From an uncultured Clostridia bacterium (GTDB taxonomy: Bacteria > Bacillota > Clostridia > TANB77 > UBA1234), in assembly GCA_934132775.1 (NCBI GenBank), contig CAKPAA010000005.1, positions 39,066 through 103,065 on the forward strand: DNA of 64,000 bases, in the 5' to 3' direction. Within the stretch, counting starts at the first letter, position 1, and every line of letters begins with the position of its first letter. Positions 56,608 through 63,777 of this stretch are shown piece by piece. Position numbers and translations under genes: made by a program. The notes beneath the pieces were generated by a model. The model made no database searches, was not told where the DNA came from, and worked only from the letters and a program-made list of their open reading frames with translations.

Positions 56608-57474
56608 TTATACATCATACCCCATTATTCTTAAAATATCATTTATATCAATAACAATTAACTTATTCTTTAATTTTTCTATTTCAGTATTTAGTGAACT
56701 TTCAAATTCTTTGTATTTTTCTTCATCAAGTAATACTTTCATAGACTTTATAATCATATACAAATTACACAAATATTGTTTTCTGTTATAATTTTTTTCA
56801 ATATTTTTAAAACTAATATCATACTTGTTTCTGTAATTAAATAATCTATCTGAATGTGCTGAAATATTTCTAACCATAGTTAAATTTATTAAAATTTGCT
56901 TTAATAATTTATCAGACAATTTAAAATATTTACTTACTTTTTGTCTATCACTTTGCTTAAGTAAACTATAATATTTACTAATAGCTCCGAAAGTTAAAAT
57001 TTTGGTTAAAACAAAGGGTGGGACAAAATTATATATATCTTTATAATGCTTAATAGCAAGATGTTTAATATAATTATCATCTATTTCTTTTTTTATCTTT
57101 ATTATAAAATCATCTACTAATTCTTCATTAGCAGTTTCATCTAAATTTTCTAATTTCAAGTAATCTTCAACACCATACTTTTCTGCTAGAGTATTTGCCA
57201 TAAGTGATTTTATTATAATTTCTATTTCTAAAATAAATTTTTTAAAAATAGCCTTTATGTTTTTATCAAATTCGTATAATGCAAATATTTCCTCAAAAGA
57301 AGTGTTTTCTTTATAATTATTATCAGTATCTTTAAAAACAAATTTGTACCCATTTATAACGGAATAATAAGAATATTTTTCTATGTTCTTCAAAGCTAAT
57401 TTCCTATTATTTACAATTACATTTTTAGATATTAGGTAATCTATAAGTTCCTCATTAGTCTTGTATTCTTTCAT
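56608..57474 (-). CDS. Abi_2 (AbiD/AbiF-type) HEPN protein
   Basis: This 288-residue protein starts with the family pattern KTNEELIDYLISKNVIVNNR and YSYYSVINGYKFVF. The C-terminal half has LTMVRNISAHSDRLFNYR, the RNxxxH HEPN ribonuclease motif with a following arginine. Such proteins kill or arrest phage-infected cells by RNA cleavage. Recent work has linked AbiF-type members to small structured RNA partners and to the ancestry of Cas13. GGAGG precedes the ATG. A promoter and a structured repeat lie immediately upstream, and a second copy plus terminator lie downstream, so it is a self-contained cassette. Confidence 0.88.
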   Translation of the reverse strand: MKEYKTNEELIDYLISKNVIVNNRKLALKNIEKYSYYSVINGYKFVFKDTDNNYKENTSFEEIFALYEFDKNIKAIFKKFILEIEIIIKSLMANTLAEKYGVEDYLKLENLDETANEELVDDFIIKIKKEIDDNYIKHLAIKHYKDIYNFVPPFVLTKILTFGAISKYYSLLKQSDRQKVSKYFKLSDKLLKQILINLTMVRNISAHSDRLFNYRNKYDISFKNIEKNYNRKQYLCNLYMIIKSMKVLLDEEKYKEFESSLNTEIEKLKNKLIVIDINDILRIMGYDV

Positions 57475-57496
57475 TATACCTCCGAATAATATAAAA

Positions 57497-57538
57497 AATG
57501 ACTCAAGGCTTCGAAAGTTTCTTGAGCACCACTCAATA
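57497..57538 (-). ncRNA. Structured repeat, upstream copy
   Basis: The copy (plus-strand arms CTCAAG and CTTGAG, inner CTT/AAG, loop CGA) begins at the expected transcription start of the promoter at 57541-57569. It would therefore form the 5' end of the Abi_2 mRNA, or a separate small RNA. Three of its stem pairs differ from the downstream copy by compensatory changes. Confidence 0.6.
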
Positions 57539-57540
57539 TA

Positions 57541-57569
57541 TTTATAGCATAATTTTTAGCTGTTTTCAA
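57541..57569 (-). promoter_or_regulatory. Promoter of the Abi_2 cassette
   Basis: On the minus strand TTGAAA and TATAAA are 17 bp apart. The predicted start, about 7 bases downstream, falls on the first bases of the structured repeat. Confidence 0.78.
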
Positions 57570-57597
57570 GTATTTTTCATAAAAAGCTTGAAACTCA

Positions 57598-57627
57598 AAA
57601 GCCACCTCTTTTAGTTAAGGTGGCTTT
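57598..57627 (-). terminator. Terminator after the two-component operon
   Basis: Perfect arms AAAGCCACCT and AGGTGGCTTT lie just after the stop of the secreted protein gene at 57632. Confidence 0.88.
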
Positions 57628-57631
57628 ATAG

Positions 57632-58126
57632 CTATATTTTATTTACCATAGATAATATTTCTTTCATTTTGACTATTATTGTGTTTTGTTTTTCGATTAA
57701 CAAATCATATTGAGCTAGTTGCATAGATTTTGCAGAAATTAAATCGAGTATAGCCTCAATTTCATCTGATATTTTCTGCACATCAGATTCTAATGTGTTT
57801 TTTGCTTCTTGCAAAAATTCTAATAAATTTTTTAGCTCTATTATAGTCTCATCTGGTATATCAACTGAATTATTTGAAATGTTAATTTTTAAATTATTAA
57901 CTTTGTCTGCTGCTTCAAGTATTCTTGTTTTAAGCTCGTTTTTTAAAGTTGTAATTTCTTTATTATTCTTCTTAATAATATCTACTTTTGCCTGTTTTGC
58001 AGTCATCATTTGTGCAAATTCTTCCATACTCATTTCTGGTATCTTGGTTGTTTCACTATTTGCAAGCACTGTGGTACAGCTTAAAGTAAGTATTATTAAA
58101 AGAAATATCATTATAAGCTTTTTCAT
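57632..58126 (-). CDS. Secreted coiled-coil protein (164 aa)
   Basis: A signal peptide (about 1-22, LIILTLSCTTVLA) is followed by an all-helical, coiled-coil region (heptad-like LKNELKTRILEAADKVNNLK and on). A cysteine within the signal region (LSC) could also make it a lipoprotein. The family is not recognised. It overlaps the preceding gene by 4 bases (ATGA), so it is translationally coupled and belongs to the two-component operon. Confidence 0.75.
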   Translation of the reverse strand: MKKLIMIFLLIILTLSCTTVLANSETTKIPEMSMEEFAQMMTAKQAKVDIIKKNNKEITTLKNELKTRILEAADKVNNLKINISNNSVDIPDETIIELKNLLEFLQEAKNTLESDVQKISDEIEAILDLISAKSMQLAQYDLLIEKQNTIIVKMKEILSMVNKI

Positions 58127-58617
58127 TTTTGTACCTCGCTTTCTTCATCAGTTAAGCGAGACTCATCAACTGTTTGGACTTTATCAACAACATCTAAAAG
58201 TTCCATAAGCGTTTGATCTAGTTCTTTTAAAATTTCTTTCTTTTCCTTATTAGATATTTCATCATCAGAAGTCATTATCACTGGTGTTGTTGGATTTTTA
58301 TTGTCATTTCCTGATGTGATGTTATTGTCACTAGGTTGTATAACTTGACTTTGATTATCCTCATCACCAGAAGCAATAATATCATCTCCCGAAACTTCGT
58401 CTCCGCTTGGCATATCTCCACTTTCTCTATCAATAATATCTATCTTGTCTGGTATTAAGTCTCCACTCGGTATTGTATGAATAAGTTCAAGGTGTGAATT
58501 TGAATTTTGTGCTAAGAAATCATTTTCACGCGTGAAATAATTAAACATTACCATTATTAAAATTACTACTAGCACTGTCATTAAAACCATTGTGATTATA
58601 TCAAATTTCTTATTCAT
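58123..58617 (-). CDS. Membrane-anchored acidic protein with SGD/E repeats (164 aa)
   Basis: One transmembrane helix (about 8-27) is followed by a disordered, acidic region with repeated SGD/SGE units (IPSGDLIPD, ESGDMPSGDEVSGDD, IASGDED). A short helical C terminus ends EEILKELDQ-like. The family is not recognised. It lies between the histidine kinase and the secreted coiled-coil protein. Similar SG(D/E) linkers occur in the DUF3048 protein and the deacetylase region of this window. Confidence 0.72.
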   Translation of the reverse strand: MNKKFDIITMVLMTVLVVILIMVMFNYFTRENDFLAQNSNSHLELIHTIPSGDLIPDKIDIIDRESGDMPSGDEVSGDDIIASGDEDNQSQVIQPSDNNITSGNDNKNPTTPVIMTSDDEISNKEKKEILKELDQTLMELLDVVDKVQTVDESRLTDEESEVQK

Positions 58618-58637
58618 TCAAACTCACCTCCTAAATT

Positions 58638-60032
58638 TTATAATATAACTGTAACCGTAGTTCCTTTATTTACTTCACTTTCAATATTTACACTTCCATT
58701 ATGCATATCGATAATAGTCTTTACAATGTTAAGTCCTAATCCTGCTCCAGAAGTAGCATTTCCATAATCATTTGCAGTGTAAAACTTATTAAATAAATAT
58801 GAAATCTTATCTTTCTGGATACCTATTCCTGTATCTTTTACTGTTATTTTTGCTTTTCCATCTGATTTTTCAATTGTTAGTACAATTTTGCCTTTGTCTG
58901 TAAATTTAACTGAATTATTTAATATATTTATAAGAACTTGTCTTATTCTAGATTTGTCTGCATTTATTTCAATGTCTTTATCTTTCTCTTCTAAAATAAA
59001 GTCAAGATTTTTTTCTTTAACCATATCTTCTAGCTCAATATAAACATCGTGAACTAGATTATTTAAAACAAATGTTTCTTTATTTAACTTCATATTGCCC
59101 GATTCAAGTTTGGCAACATCAACTATATCTTTTGTTAATTCTTTAAGTCTATTAGCCTCTTCATAAGCAATAGACAAATATTTTTCTTCCTCATCTTTCG
59201 TTATTACTCCATCTAAAATTCCTTTTATGAAGCCAATAATCGAAGTTAATGGCGTTCTAAGCTCGTGAGAAACATTCGCAACAATTTCTTTTCTCATTTG
59301 CTCAGTATCTAATATTTCTTTTTTCATTTCATTAAACGAATCTGCAAGCATTTGAATTTCATCGCCTGTATCTAATTCAATATCAGGCACATTATGGCCT
59401 TTACCAATTTGCTTTGCGTACTCGCTTATTTCCTTAATTGGGTCAGATATATTTATTGAAACTCTTAATATTGCAAGAGTACCCATCAATATAACAATAA
59501 CCACAACTGTTATAATCGTAAGTATTGCCTCTTTTAATAATTTATTTATTTCTGTGAATGGAGTAAACACCATAATTACGCCACTAATCTTATCTTCGTA
59601 TTTAAGTGGCATTGCGGCATAAACAACCTCCTCGGAATCAGGTTCCAAAGATACAGACGTCATTCTTATAACTTCTGTTCCATCCATCGCACTTTTCATA
59701 TCATTTCTTAATTGCTCATTAACATTTAGCACATCATTAGCAGATACCTGTTGAAGCACTGTGGCATCTGGATTTAGTATGTATATTTTAATATTAGAAA
59801 TATAACCCATCGCATCAATCCAAGCAGTAAGCTCAGACTTAGTTATCTCATTATTGTAATAACGTTCCATCAAACTATTAGTTTTCACAGCTGCGTTTAT
59901 TAAATTATCTTCTATTTGATTTGTAAATTCTTTATAAAAAAGTGAGGTACTAAAAAATGATATAATTATTACAACCACTAGAAATAACGTTAAATATGTC
60001 ACAACCAACCTAGAATATATACCTTTAAACAT
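58638..60032 (-). CDS. Membrane sensor histidine kinase
   Basis: The 464-residue kinase has helix 1 (about 9-29), an extracytoplasmic sensor (about 30-165), helix 2 (about 167-190) and a HAMP domain. These are followed by the HisKA H-box VSHELRTPLTSIIGF and an HATPase domain with NILNNSVKFTD, DTGIGIQ and GAGLGLNIVK. It is 9 bases after the response regulator gene. This pair resembles WalK/PhoR-type systems in domain order, but it lacks a PAS domain. Signal unknown. Confidence 0.94.
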   Translation of the reverse strand: MFKGIYSRLVVTYLTLFLVVVIIISFFSTSLFYKEFTNQIEDNLINAAVKTNSLMERYYNNEITKSELTAWIDAMGYISNIKIYILNPDATVLQQVSANDVLNVNEQLRNDMKSAMDGTEVIRMTSVSLEPDSEEVVYAAMPLKYEDKISGVIMVFTPFTEINKLLKEAILTIITVVVIVILMGTLAILRVSINISDPIKEISEYAKQIGKGHNVPDIELDTGDEIQMLADSFNEMKKEILDTEQMRKEIVANVSHELRTPLTSIIGFIKGILDGVITKDEEEKYLSIAYEEANRLKELTKDIVDVAKLESGNMKLNKETFVLNNLVHDVYIELEDMVKEKNLDFILEEKDKDIEINADKSRIRQVLINILNNSVKFTDKGKIVLTIEKSDGKAKITVKDTGIGIQKDKISYLFNKFYTANDYGNATSGAGLGLNIVKTIIDMHNGSVNIESEVNKGTTVTVIL

Positions 60033-60041
60033 ATAAACTCC

Positions 60042-60746
60042 CTATTTTACTTCAAATTTGTATCCGACATTCCATATTGTCCTTATTTCCCATTTATTAT
60101 TAGGACTACTTAACTTTTCTCTAATACTCTTTATGTGCACATCAACTGTCCTTGTGCCACCAAAATATTCATAGCCCCAAACTTTATCTAATAGTTGCTC
60201 TCTTGAAAACACTTGATTTTTATTTGATAAAAAGAAATATAGTAATTGTATCTCCTTAGGCTTTAAATCACTAACTATCTTGCCATCTAATTTAACTTCA
60301 TACTTTTCCATATTAACAGAAATGTTGTCCACCACAAGCTCAGAACTTTCTAATTGTTCCTCTGATGTAGTTGGTTTTTCAGCTCTTCTAAGCAAAGCAT
60401 TAACCCTTGCAACAACTTCCACAGGTTCAAATGGTTTAACAATATAATCGTCAGCACCAATATTTAGCCCCTGAACTTTATTTTCAGTTGTGTCCAAAGC
60501 TGTCAACATTATAATTGGAACATCTGTAAATTGCCTAATAAGCTTACAAGCTTCCCAGCCATTTATAATAGGCATCATTACATCTAATATTATTAAATTG
60601 GGGTTTTCACTCTTTGCTTTGCTTACAGCTTCACTGCCATCATACGCAAAAACAACATCAAACCCCTCTTTTTTCAAGTATAACTTTAACAATTCACATA
60701 TATTTTTATCGTCATCAACAACCAATATTTTCTTAATAGTAACCAC
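60042..60746 (-). CDS. OmpR/PhoB-family response regulator
   Basis: The ~235-residue protein has a receiver domain (ILVVDDDKNICELL, phospho-acceptor in NLIILDVMMP, lysine in YIVKPFEPVE) and a winged-helix DNA-binding domain (SREQLLDKVWGYEYFGGTRTVDVH). The start is unclear: GTG at 60746 is used, but its distance to AAGGA is short, and an ATT at 60737 would be better spaced. The longer frame from 60821 adds sequence not found in the family. Confidence 0.93.
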   Translation of the reverse strand: MVTIKKILVVDDDKNICELLKLYLKKEGFDVVFAYDGSEAVSKAKSENPNLIILDVMMPIINGWEACKLIRQFTDVPIIMLTALDTTENKVQGLNIGADDYIVKPFEPVEVVARVNALLRRAEKPTTSEEQLESSELVVDNISVNMEKYEVKLDGKIVSDLKPKEIQLLYFFLSNKNQVFSREQLLDKVWGYEYFGGTRTVDVHIKSIREKLSSPNNKWEIRTIWNVGYKFEVK

Positions 60747-61099
60747 ATCCTTCGTATAATGCTTGACGACTTGGAACACCACAAATTGAGCATTCCAAGT
60801 CATACGGCATTCTATATGCAATCTTCCCCCATCAAAAGAAGACGCTTAAAGATAATAACCAACACTGCGTTAATATATTTAATATTTTCAGAAATTGTTG
60901 ACGTGCGAAATCAACAACACAAAAACATAAAATAATATAAATACTTATATCAAATATAGCTCATAGAGCAGATAAAGCCATATTTTCAAAGTATTTCACA
61001 AACGCAGCGCCCAATTACTAATCCGTGTATTATGATATAATGAACCTGTAAAAACATTTTTAATAATTTGTAAACTATATGTAAAATAGTTGGAAAATA
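60747..61099. other. Intergenic region
   Basis: About 350 bases lie between the DGR reverse transcriptase stop and the two-component operon start. No gene, repeat or clear terminator was identified. The operon promoter must be within it. Confidence 0.4.
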
Positions 61100-62044
61100 T
61101 TATATTTTTTGCCTTAAATGCTTAAAACTCTGTATAGAACTCGCCAAGCGCCTTAAATTTATAGCCTTGTTCTTGTAAAAATAAAATCTCTTTTTTAACT
61201 TTCTATTAACAGTTCTATATTTAGCGTATCTTCCGTAAATATCCCTTCCAAGGAATATAAAATTTACATTGCTGTTATATATTCTAGTTTTCTTGTTCAT
61301 AGACAATTTTTCTTTATTAAGAAACTCTTCAATTTTTTTCAAGCACTCTTTCAAATACGTTTTCGACGGATGAAAGAGTAAGAAATCATCTTGATACCTA
61401 ACATAATATTGAATTTTTAATTCTTCTTTTACAAAATGATCAAAGTCATTAAGATAAAAAACAGCTAAAATTTGAGAAGTCATATTACCTATACTAAGTC
61501 CGTCTTCATCACTATTTATAATATCATCTAGTATTTTCAGAGCCTCTTTATCTTTTATTCTTCTTTCAAGTTTCTCTTTTAGCCTTTGATGATCTATGCT
61601 TGCAAAATATTTTCTTATATCACATTTCAAAATATAATAATTACTATATTTCTTTTCCATTTCATTTCTGAAACTCAAATAATATTTAAGACCTTTTGAA
61701 GTGCCCATTCCAGGTCTACTAGCCACGTTTGTATCGATTAAGCAAGGCATAACAGCAGGCATTAAAATATGTCTTGCAATCAGGTGATTTATAAGTTTAT
61801 CAAACATATTTTGACTAACTATTCTTCTTTGTTTTGGCTCATAAATCGTAAAAACATTATATGGTCCCGGTACATATGCCCTACTCTTCAAAGTATTATA
61901 AACTCTAAAAATATTTATACATTCATATTCTTTAAATCTACTCGCTTTTAATCTATTTCTAGTATTGCTACACACCTCGTTAAATGCAGATTGTATGTTT
62001 TTAAATTCATACATCGTTTCATATAAATTACCTATTCTTTTCAT
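61100..62044 (-). CDS. DGR-type reverse transcriptase
   Basis: The 314-residue RT copies the template-repeat RNA into mutated cDNA. The finger/palm motifs are in order: YNVFTIYEPKQRRIVSQN, LKCDIRKYFASIDHQ (motif with the first catalytic Asp), GLSIGNMTSQILAVFYLNDFD, and VRYQDDFLLF (YxDD). The IGxxxSQ form of motif 4 separates DGR RTs from group II intron RTs (QGxxxSP). No maturase, endonuclease or thumb-X extension is present. GGGGGATT precedes the ATG. A promoter and terminator separate it from the template repeat. Confidence 0.95.
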   Translation of the reverse strand: MKRIGNLYETMYEFKNIQSAFNEVCSNTRNRLKASRFKEYECINIFRVYNTLKSRAYVPGPYNVFTIYEPKQRRIVSQNMFDKLINHLIARHILMPAVMPCLIDTNVASRPGMGTSKGLKYYLSFRNEMEKKYSNYYILKCDIRKYFASIDHQRLKEKLERRIKDKEALKILDDIINSDEDGLSIGNMTSQILAVFYLNDFDHFVKEELKIQYYVRYQDDFLLFHPSKTYLKECLKKIEEFLNKEKLSMNKKTRIYNSNVNFIFLGRDIYGRYAKYRTVNRKLKKRFYFYKNKAINLRRLASSIQSFKHLRQKI

Positions 62045-62108
62045 TCAAATCCCCCATTATAAAGAAAATTTTAAAATATTTCTCTTTATAATTTAAAATA
62101 TCACAAAG

Positions 62109-62137
62109 ATTATATATTTGTATACTCTTCGCTTTAA
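62109..62137 (-). promoter_or_regulatory. Putative promoter of the DGR RT gene
   Basis: Minus-strand TTAAAG and TATAAT are 17 bp apart, downstream of a terminator and about 65 bases before the RT ATG. This would express the RT separately from the template RNA. Confidence 0.6.
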
Positions 62138-62153
62138 TTAATATATTTTCGCA

Positions 62154-62183
62154 TAAAAAAAGTAGCCTTTTTAAAAAGCTACT
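62154..62183 (-). terminator. Terminator between template repeat and RT
   Basis: Minus-strand stem AGTAGC with TTTTTAAAAA-type centre and GCTACT (62161-62183), followed by six to seven Ts. A smaller hairpin (AGTGC / GCACT, 62192-62208) lies just before it. It would define the 3' end of the template RNA. Confidence 0.8.
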
Positions 62184-62347
62184 GAAAAAATAGTGCTAGA
62201 ACTGCACTCCCTTTCGAGAATTAACCTACTAACAAATGCAGTCATCTACTTTTTGTTTATACTTAAACATATGTATATTTAAGTAAAGGACAATAGTCTG
62301 TTTCTAATTTTCTCACATATAACCATTAGTTATATATCCACAAGTTT

Positions 62348-62503
62348 TAGAAGCTACGGGACGAAGCCCCCACGAAGGCGTGTTCACGTTGCCAGTCGAA
62401 TTGACTGAGTTGTTCCCGTTGACGTTGGTAGTATAAGCCGTGCGTAAGCCATAGTTGGCATTGGCATTCTCAGAGTTCAAGTTGACATACGGCGAAGCGA
62501 GCC
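62348..62503 (-). repeat. DGR template repeat (TR)
   Basis: The segment is non-coding but reads as an Asn-rich copy of the target C terminus (YVNLNSENANANYG...). It matches the variable repeat at 63855-64000 with a constant offset of 1507 bp. From 62354 to 62493 (140 bp) there are 11 differences, all at minus-strand adenines of the TR. The GC-rich 3' part (GGGGGCTTCGTCCCG) is unchanged and is the probable initiation-of-homing region. The 5' limit is set at 62503 by comparison with the paralogue at 20113. The variable repeat continues past base 64000, so this limit is approximate. Confidence 0.93.
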
Positions 62504-62669
62504 TTCACAACTATACCCTATTTTAATTTAGAAAGCAAATATTAACTTCAAATAAACATTATCGCTAACAACTTTAAAATAAATCTTAATAATAAAATTT
62601 ATATTTTAAAGTTATTTTTTTAAACGCTTAAATTTAAAATATTATTTACATTCTAAAACTAAAATCATT

Positions 62670-63032
62670 TTAACTAATAATTGGCGATTTTGTGGCATTT
62701 ATCCAAGCAACTAAGTACCTAATGATAAGGTCCATTCTCTCACCAAATTTATAATACTTTTTATAATTTATTATTTGTTTATCTGCACAAATATTTATCA
62801 AAAAGTCTAACTGTTTTATAATAGCAATTGATCTTTCTATTAAATCCTTTCGCTTATTCATATCACTTGTAATATTAGCTTCATTTACAGAAAAAAGTAA
62901 ATCATAGCCTCTCCTCTTGATTTCTTGTTTCAGCTCAATTTCCTTTTTAGGGAAGTTCACTAAATTATTGTCTATTGTAATAATGAATTCTTTTATTAAC
63001 GTTATAATTTTAAATTTTTCATTTTTACTCAT
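62670..63032 (-). CDS. avd: Avd-like DGR accessory protein
   Basis: The 120-residue all-helical protein has the pattern of the Avd four-helix bundle: a first helix (FKIITLIKEFIITIDNNL...FPKKE), a second (LKQEIKRRGYDLLFSVNEAN), a third (RKDLIERSIAIIKQLDFLINIC) and a fourth (YYKFGERMDLIIRYLVAWINA). Avd binds the RT and the template RNA and is needed for mutagenic homing. Its ATG overlaps the stop of the MutS-like gene (ATGAGTAA). Confidence 0.85.
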   Translation of the reverse strand: MSKNEKFKIITLIKEFIITIDNNLVNFPKKEIELKQEIKRRGYDLLFSVNEANITSDMNKRKDLIERSIAIIKQLDFLINICADKQIINYKKYYKFGERMDLIIRYLVAWINATKSPIIS

Positions 63033-63480
63033 AAAGGATCTCTTCTATCTGATTTATTTTTTCCCTCATATCTTCGGAAGAAATATTACTGATAAGATGT
63101 TCATATATAGCATCAATTTTATTTTTTCTAGTTACATATTTATGTGCTTTTCCATAAATCACATCATATTGATTTTGGTCTTTAAAGCTTTCATCTTCAA
63201 GCACATCATAATCGCTAGCTTTGTCTAACACCATATAATCAACTTTTTTGTCTTCTAAAATTTTCTCAACTTTATTTAATGCAGCCTCTGGAAATCCAGC
63301 TGTATTCACGTTTTGTTCTACCTTTTTTAATTGGTAATTAAACAAAAACGAAAGTATATACGCATCTTTTCCGTATGCGTGGTAAAACTTGCCTATCCTC
63401 ACCAAAAGTAATTTGTCAGGATGTATTTCTTTTGCATTTCTAATCATATTTGTAGTGCTCAATTTAAGTACATCTCCCAT
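63025..63480 (-). CDS. MutS-N-domain-like DGR accessory protein
   Basis: The 151-residue protein resembles the N-terminal domain of MutS: HPDKLLLVRIGKFYHAYGKDA corresponds to the region of MutS that holds the mismatch-sensing FxE, here FYHAYG. AGFPEAALNKVEKIL follows. No ATPase domain is present. MutS-like small proteins have been reported as DGR accessories in other genomes. The start is uncertain (ATG 63480 has a weak ribosome site; a TTG six codons later follows GGGAG). It overlaps avd by 8 bases. Confidence 0.78.
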   Translation of the reverse strand: MGDVLKLSTTNMIRNAKEIHPDKLLLVRIGKFYHAYGKDAYILSFLFNYQLKKVEQNVNTAGFPEAALNKVEKILEDKKVDYMVLDKASDYDVLEDESFKDQNQYDVIYGKAHKYVTRKNKIDAIYEHLISNISSEDMREKINQIEEILYE

Positions 63481-63777
63481 CTTTTTCTTTAATTTGTGTT
63501 ACTTATTTTTGCATATAAAATTTATTTAATAACTATCCCCTTACATAGCATAAATAAACTTACAAGCAAAATTAGTATGTTTGTTGCTACTTATTTTTCT
63601 AAATTTAGTTTTTAATCTACTTACTGGTTTTATTTTAATTAGCTTTATTTATTTACCAACTACACTCAAAAAATCTACGTATAAATTTATATAGCTTTCT
63701 CTGCCTCTTAGCTTTGGTTTTATCATTCGAGGCAGAGTGCTTTGTGCAAGCAGACCAGAAGCCTGCTCGCACGCGTC
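63481..63777. other. DGR spacer with two hairpins
   Basis: A 9-bp perfect stem (CTCTGCCTC / GAGGCAGAG, 63699-63737) and a second stem (AGCAG / CTGCT, 63749-63767) lie downstream of the target stop. DGR targets commonly carry a hairpin after the variable repeat that raises homing efficiency. The region is GC-richer than its surroundings. Confidence 0.55.

Noticed and set aside
56541..57538. The two Abi_2-flanking repeats as a CRISPR array
   Set aside because: Only two units nearly 1 kb apart with a gene between them and no regular spacers.
61100..62044. Reverse transcriptase as a group II intron or retron gene
   Set aside because: No intron domain V/VI, maturase or endonuclease region, and no msr/msd. 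The IGxxxSQ motif and an adjacent adenine-diverged TR/VR pair identify a DGR.
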